From the NCBI RefSeq assembly GCF_029223885.1, contig NZ_CP119409.1:2878001-2942000 (forward strand): 64,000 nt of DNA, in the 5' to 3' direction. Position 1 is the stretch's first letter. Every line of letters begins with the position of its first letter. The stretch comes from Pararhizobium gei (lineage in GTDB: Bacteria; Pseudomonadota; Alphaproteobacteria; Rhizobiales; Rhizobiaceae). Positions 60,000 through 64,000 of the stretch are shown piece after piece. The translations under genes and the position numbers were made by a program. The notes beneath the pieces are model-generated. The model was not told the DNA's origin. It did no database searches and was given only the letters and a program-made list of their open reading frames with translations.

Positions 60000-60121
60000 G
60001 GGGAAAAGCCCCTCATCCGCCCTGTCGGGCACCTTCTCCCCGCCCGCGGGGAGAAGGAAGGAGCGGCAACCTCCATCGTCCCCTCTCCCCGCTTGCGGGG
60101 AGAGGGCTAGGGTGAGGGGCC
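60000..60121. repeat. RIME-like intergenic palindromic element
   Basis: A 122-bp mosaic between the binding-protein and permease genes. AAAGCCCCTCATCCG near 60004 pairs with GGGTGAGGGGC near 60110; inside are the hairpins GCCCTGTCGGGC, CTTCTCCCCGCCCGCGGGGAGAAG (in two arms) and CCTCTCCCCGCTTGCGGGGAGAGG (in two arms). The sequence style is that of rhizobial RIME elements. Like the one at 43629 it lies inside an ABC operon just after or before the binding-protein gene. Confidence 0.88.
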
Positions 60122-60126
60122 ATCCC

Positions 60127-61416
60127 TTACGCAGCGATGAACTCATTCCAGCGGCGGACCATGTAGCGGTCCTCGTCCATGACGGAGTTCCAGCACGCCA
60201 CCTTGCCCATACGCTCCTGGAAGGAGCCACCATCGCGGACGGCGCCGGCCTTCTCCATGATCTTGCCTTCCGGGGACATGATGTCGCCCTGTGCCGGCTT
60301 GCCCTCGATCCAGTATCCCCACTCGTCGGCGGTCATGAACTCCTTGGCAGTGTCCATGGCAGCGGAATAGTAGCCCTGTCGGTTGAGATAGCCGCCGACC
60401 CAGCCGGACGTATACCAGTTGATATATTCATAGGCCGCGTCGAGCTGCGCGCCTTCGAGATGGGCGGCAAGACCGAGACCGCCGCCCCACGAGCGATAGC
60501 CTTCCTTGAGCGGCTGGTATTTGCAGGCGATGCCCTTGGAGCGGACGGCGGCGACGGCCGGCGACCACATGGACTGGATGACGACTTCGCCGGATGCCAT
60601 CAGGTTGACCGACTCGTCGAACGACTTCCAGAAGGCTCGGAACTGGCCGTCCTGCTTGGCCTTGATCAGGAAGTCTATCGTCGCGTCGATCTCCTCCTTG
60701 GTCATGTTGCCCTTGTCGGCATATTTGATGTTGCCCATGGCTTCCATGATCATCGCCGCATCCATGATGCCGATCGACGGGATGTTGAGAATGGAGGTCT
60801 TTCCCTTGAAGGCCGGATCCATGATATCGGCCCAGGAGGTGATCTCGCGGCCGACGAGATCGGGACGGATGCCGAGCGTATCGGCGTTGTAGATCGTCGG
60901 GACCATGGTGAACAGACCGGTCTCGCCCTTGGCAAACGTCTTGTCGCCGGCCTTTTCGACGAAGCCGACCGTGTGCGGCGCGGTGCCCTGTGCAATGACG
61001 CTGTCCGGCATCAGCTTGCCGGTTTTGAACAGCGGCACGATCTTGTCGTAATATTTCAGCTTCTTGATATCCATCGGCTGGATGACGCCGGCCGGAAAGA
61101 CCTTCTTGAGGATCCAGTATTCGATGTCGGCGATATCGTAACTGTCGGACTGCGTTACGGCGCGTTGGGCGGCAGCGTCCGAATCGGTCGCCGTCATCTC
61201 GAGCGTGATGCCGAGATCTTCCTTGCACTTCTGGGCAATGGCGTTGATGTTCGACACGCCTGTGCCGAACTGGCGCAGCGTGATCGGGTTCTGCGCCCAG
61301 ATGGTCGGGAAGCCGGTGATGAGGCCGGAGCCGAGGACGGCGCCGGTCGCGGCCGCGCCGGTTTTCAGGAGGCCACGCCGCGAAATCCCTTTGGAAACCT
61401 TGTTCTCAGTCGTCAT
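60127..61416 (-). CDS. polyamine-type ABC transporter substrate-binding protein, Tat-exported
   Basis: A 429-residue PotD/PotF-like binding protein with a twin-arginine signal ('SRRGLLKTGAAATGAVLG', cleavage near residue 42). The mature part shows 'FTMVPTIYNADTLGIRPDL', 'SWADIMDPAFKGKTSILN' and 'AYEYINWYTSGWVGGYLN'. The Tat signal suggests folding before export. It follows the ATPase gene by 32 nt. The ligand is unknown; the presence of a hydantoin/Asp-Glu racemase in the operon suggests an amino acid or hydantoin derivative as much as a polyamine. Confidence 0.93.
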   Translation of the reverse strand: MTTENKVSKGISRRGLLKTGAAATGAVLGSGLITGFPTIWAQNPITLRQFGTGVSNINAIAQKCKEDLGITLEMTATDSDAAAQRAVTQSDSYDIADIEYWILKKVFPAGVIQPMDIKKLKYYDKIVPLFKTGKLMPDSVIAQGTAPHTVGFVEKAGDKTFAKGETGLFTMVPTIYNADTLGIRPDLVGREITSWADIMDPAFKGKTSILNIPSIGIMDAAMIMEAMGNIKYADKGNMTKEEIDATIDFLIKAKQDGQFRAFWKSFDESVNLMASGEVVIQSMWSPAVAAVRSKGIACKYQPLKEGYRSWGGGLGLAAHLEGAQLDAAYEYINWYTSGWVGGYLNRQGYYSAAMDTAKEFMTADEWGYWIEGKPAQGDIMSPEGKIMEKAGAVRDGGSFQERMGKVACWNSVMDEDRYMVRRWNEFIAA

Positions 61417-61448
61417 GTCATTTCCCCTTTTTGTAACGGTGTATTGAA

Positions 61449-62537
61449 TCAGGCGGCAACGCGGCCAAGCAGCACGGCGTCTTCGAGATCCCAGCTGAGC
61501 GGCACCGCATCGCCGACGGCTACGGGCTTGCGGAAATAATCGGCATCCGAGGCGATGACGGTGAAATCGTCGCTGCCGGCGCCGTGAACGGTGATCTTCA
61601 CCGAGGAGCCGCGATATTCGACGTTGGAAACAATGCCGTTGAACCCGAGCGTTTTCTCCGCGGGTTCAGCCAGCCGCACCCTGTCGGTGCGCACGCCGAT
61701 ATCAACGGGCGACCCGGGATCCCGGGCTTCACCGGCAACCGCGAAGGTCTGCCCTTCCGCAACTTCCAGCGTCACCGTGCCCCCGCCACTGCCCAGGACC
61801 CGGCCGGTAAGGACGTTGTGATCGCCCATGAAGCGGGCGACGAAGGCGGTTGCCGGCCGTTCGAACACCTCGCGCGGATGCGCCGCCTGCTCGATGCGGC
61901 CATCATTCATGATGACGATGATATCGGCCAGGGCCATGGCCTCTTCCTGGCTGTGCGTGACGTGAACGAAGGTGATGCCGAGGCTCTTCTGCAGTTTTTT
62001 CAGCTCTGCCCGCATCCGTATCTTCAGGAAGGGATCGAGCGCCGACAGCGGTTCGTCCAGCAGCAGTGCCTCCGGATCCGTAATCAGCGCTCGCGCCAGC
62101 GCCACGCGCTGCTGCTGACCTCCGGAAAGCTGTGCCGGACGACGGTTAGCGTAGGCCTCCATCTGCATGAGCTTGAGCATGTCCAGCGCCTTGGCGCGCC
62201 GCGTTTCCTTATCTACCCCCTTCATCTTCAGACTGAAGGCGACGTTGTCGATGAGGTCGAGATGCGGAAACAGCGCATAGGACTGGAACATCATCGCCGT
62301 GCCACGCTTGGCCGGCGGAAAATCGGTAACGACGGTGTTTCCGAGACGGACGTCGCCCGACGATATACTTTCGTGGCCGGCGATCATCCTGAGCGTCGAT
62401 GTCTTGCCGCAGCCGGAGGGACCCAGAAAGCAGCAATAGCTGCCGGAGGGTATTTTGAGACTGATTGCATGCACCGCCGTCGTGGTGCCATAGACCTTCG
62501 ACACGGATACGATATCGATTTCGGCAGCTTTGGACAT
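61449..62537 (-). CDS. polyamine-type ABC transporter ATP-binding protein (PotA-like)
   Basis: A 362-residue ATPase: Walker A 'GPSGCGKTS', Q-loop 'MFQSYALFPHL', signature 'LSGGQQQRVALARAL', Walker B 'LLLDEP', H-loop 'TFVHVTHSQEEAM', then a TOBE domain. Of two ATGs the second (62537) has GGGGAG at better spacing. It is the first gene of the operon and is divergent from the GntR regulator, which probably controls it. Confidence 0.95.
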   Translation of the reverse strand: MSKAAEIDIVSVSKVYGTTTAVHAISLKIPSGSYCCFLGPSGCGKTSTLRMIAGHESISSGDVRLGNTVVTDFPPAKRGTAMMFQSYALFPHLDLIDNVAFSLKMKGVDKETRRAKALDMLKLMQMEAYANRRPAQLSGGQQQRVALARALITDPEALLLDEPLSALDPFLKIRMRAELKKLQKSLGITFVHVTHSQEEAMALADIIVIMNDGRIEQAAHPREVFERPATAFVARFMGDHNVLTGRVLGSGGGTVTLEVAEGQTFAVAGEARDPGSPVDIGVRTDRVRLAEPAEKTLGFNGIVSNVEYRGSSVKITVHGAGSDDFTVIASDADYFRKPVAVGDAVPLSWDLEDAVLLGRVAA

Positions 62538-62705
62538 CATGTCTCCCCTGTGGACAGGAAGAACAATGCATCAAGCGTGCCAGATTTTTGCCCTAACGTT
62601 ATATGACTGTAAACGGAGGATTTTTTCCATTCGCGAACCGGCATCGCTTTTTAGGAGAACCCCTAAAACGCCTAAAAAATAATCTTTTGTCTGCAATTTA
62701 TTCGA

Positions 62706-62719
62706 GGATCGTATACAAT
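62706..62719. promoter_or_regulatory. candidate GntR (FCD-type) operator
   Basis: The sequence ATCGTATACAAT contains the palindrome GTATAC flanked by T/A, the usual form of operators bound by FCD-subfamily GntR repressors (TTGTATACAA-like). It lies in the 238-nt divergent gap, 57 nt before the GntR start, and is well placed to control it and the opposite ABC operon. Confidence 0.5.
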
Positions 62720-62775
62720 TTTTGCATGAGAATGAGCACAAGTTTTTTCTTACCTTCGACTGAAACCACGCTAGA

Positions 62776-63510
62776 ATGGCAACAGCGCAGGAAACGAATG
62801 CCGAGATGAAAACCGCAGCAGTCACCCTTGAAGATACGGTGGATGTCACCACCGATTATATTCGCGACAACCTTCGCGATGCGATCGTTGACCGCCGGCT
62901 GGCACCCGGCACGAAACTGTCGGAAGCCGATGTCGGAGCGCTCTTCAAGGTGAGCCGCACCCTGGTGCGCGGCGCGTTGCAGGCGCTCGCCTATGAGGGT
63001 CTTGTCAGTGTAGAAAAAAACCGTGGTGCCTTCGTCGCCTATCCCTCTCCTGAAGAAGCCCGTCAGATATTTGCCACGCGCCGGCTTTTCGAGCCCGGCA
63101 TACTGAGGGAAGCCGCCAGGCACATGGGACCATTGCAGCTGACGCAGCTTCGGCACCTGCTGTTGGAGGAAGGACGATTGATGGCGGAGCGCGGACAGAC
63201 CGCCCGCCGGGCGGAAATCAAAGCCTCCGGCGATTTTCACCTGATGCTGGCCTCGATGACGGGCAACGCCGTCATGCAGCGCTTCATGGACGAACTCGTT
63301 GCCCGCTCTTCGCTGGTCATTGCTCTTTACGGCCAGTCGGCGATTTCCAGTTGCGGCCACCAGGAGCATCAGGACATCGTGACCGCAATAGAGCGGGGAG
63401 ATCTCGACCACGCCTCCCATCTGATGATCCATCACATCGATCACATCGAGGCCGATCTCGATCTGCGGGAAAAGAAGGGCAGCGACCTCAAGGAAGCCTT
63501 TGGGCTGTAA
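62776..63510 (+). CDS. GntR-family regulator (FCD subfamily)
   Basis: A 244-residue regulator: winged helix at residues 20-80 ('IRDNLRDAIVDRRLAPGTKL', 'LFKVSRTLVRGALQALAYEG') and an all-helical FCD effector domain at about 90-230 with metal-type His ('FHLMLASMTGN', 'HQEHQDIVTAIERGD', 'SHLMIHHIDHIE'). It is divergent from the polyamine-type ABC/racemase operon and the likely repressor of it. Confidence 0.94.
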   Translation: MATAQETNAEMKTAAVTLEDTVDVTTDYIRDNLRDAIVDRRLAPGTKLSEADVGALFKVSRTLVRGALQALAYEGLVSVEKNRGAFVAYPSPEEARQIFATRRLFEPGILREAARHMGPLQLTQLRHLLLEEGRLMAERGQTARRAEIKASGDFHLMLASMTGNAVMQRFMDELVARSSLVIALYGQSAISSCGHQEHQDIVTAIERGDLDHASHLMIHHIDHIEADLDLREKKGSDLKEAFGL

Positions 63511-63634
63511 GGAGCTTTACCGGCTTTGCGCGTCGTCAAGATTTTTCTTTTTTGGAAAGAGGAGGAAAAGGCCGAGGGTGGTGGAACCTTGCGAGAGGAC
63601 GCGTGTTTAAGCGCCGTCAATACGCAAGCAGAGC

Positions 63635-63883
63635 ATGAGGACTATCTTGAGCGACACACGCTTTCCCACCCCTGTCAGAGTGATCGTCAGACATCATCCC
63701 GAAAACATCATCGCCAATGCATGGGACGCCGTGGAGTTTCTCCGCAACTGGCCGGCAAGACACAGCGTGGCCTATCGCCGCGCCCTGCAGCATTGCCTGG
63801 ATGCCCTCGATGGTATCCGCACGCCGAAAAGGGCCTGGCTCTCGTTCACGGCGGCGCTCAGGGAAGAAGGCCTGATTGCTTGA
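63635..63883 (+). CDS. DUF982 family protein
   Basis: An 82-residue protein of the DUF982 family, small proteins found almost only in rhizobia and often in many copies. Typical pieces are 'NIIANAWDAVEFLRNWPARH' and 'YRRALQHCLDALDG', then 'AWLSFTAALREEGLIA'. No signal or membrane span. Function unknown. It stands alone after the GntR gene and is closed by the terminator at 63908. Confidence 0.85.
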   Translation: MRTILSDTRFPTPVRVIVRHHPENIIANAWDAVEFLRNWPARHSVAYRRALQHCLDALDGIRTPKRAWLSFTAALREEGLIA

Positions 63884-63907
63884 AGAGTTCAAAAGCAAAC
63901 CTCCCGA

Positions 63908-63932
63908 TGCCCGGCATGCACGGGCATTTTCG
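63908..63932 (+). terminator. rho-independent terminator
   Basis: ATGCCCG and CGGGCAT form a 7-bp stem around a GCATGCA loop, followed by four T residues, 24 nt after the DUF982 stop. Confidence 0.75.
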
Positions 63933-63964
63933 TGTGCGGTATCGGGCAATTGCACATCCCACGC

Positions 63965-63993
63965 TTGACATCCCCTGTCTTTAAACCTGTATT
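63965..63993 (+). promoter_or_regulatory. sigma-70-type promoter reading out of the window
   Basis: TTGACA (63965-63970), 17-nt spacer, TGTATT (63988-63993). No gene follows within the window; a gene to the right is expected. Confidence 0.55.
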
Positions 63994-64000
63994 TCCGGAG

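Noticed and set aside
59998..61539. 513-codon open frame on the plus strand
   Set aside because: Antisense to the Tat-exported binding protein and partly inside a palindromic repeat.

Overview
The window looks like part of a chromosome or large secondary replicon of an alphaproteobacterium of the Rhizobiales (Rhizobium/Agrobacterium type). Grounds: high G+C with rhizobial codon use; many binding-protein ABC uptake systems, each next to its own regulator; a RibH2-type lumazine synthase behind an FMN riboswitch; cbtBA behind a cobalamin riboswitch; DUF982 and DUF1194 proteins; and RIME-like intergenic palindromes. I found no rRNA, tRNA, CRISPR array, complete insertion sequence or phage genes. 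Most of the window is catabolic and transport DNA for nitrogen-containing small molecules.

Layout, left part. 1-774: 3' end of an amine/amino-acid FAD oxidoreductase. 847-2058: two small hydrophilic proteins and an orphan ParA-like ATPase around a shared terminator. 2448-9000 (minus): iron alcohol dehydrogenase, aldehyde dehydrogenase, glutamine-synthetase-like ligase, amine/amino-acid permease and N-formylglutamate-amidohydrolase-like protein, divergent from an RpiR regulator; this set suits gamma-glutamylation-dependent use of an amine or amino alcohol. 10240-14156: an ABC importer. 14242-14995: FMN riboswitch and ribH2. 15166-16506: an RTX-type secreted protein.

Centre. 16570-24082 (minus) is the most notable locus: a HAL-family lyase without the MIO tripeptide, an amidohydrolase, an M20 carbamoylase, a DUF917/thiohydantoin-desulfurase protein and a urocanase homologue, divergent from a LysR regulator with two helix-turn-helix domains. 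Together they match the steps of ergothioneine breakdown (ergothioneine to thiourocanate plus trimethylamine, to a thiohydantoin propionate, to hydantoin propionate, to N-carbamoylglutamate, to glutamate) better than ordinary histidine use. Two AT-richer small genes have entered this locus: an Imm42-like gene inside the operon, and an unknown gene flanked by a 202-bp duplication of the regulator's 3' end. Next come a carnitine locus (CdhR-type regulator, BKACE, carnitine dehydrogenase-thioesterase fusion; 26324-29885), a Dpp/Opp-type ABC importer with a CocE-type hydrolase (30768-38395), an exported PAAR-like protein, an ACT protein, exported MsrA, an esterase and a parDE module with a 41-bp perfect palindrome.

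Right part. 41412-48006: LysR regulator, polyamine-type ABC importer and aminobutyraldehyde dehydrogenase (putrescine use). 48301-50192: FhuF-type reductase with a siderophore-binding protein. 50259-52665: a membrane protein and a PAS-GGDEF-EAL protein. 52847-54302: cobalamin riboswitch with cbtB and cbtA. 54307-57411: second FhuF-like protein, glycoamylase-like GH protein, DUF1194 protein. 57474-63510: hydantoin/Asp-Glu racemase, polyamine-type ABC importer and GntR regulator. 63635-63883: DUF982 protein, followed by a promoter that reads out of the window.
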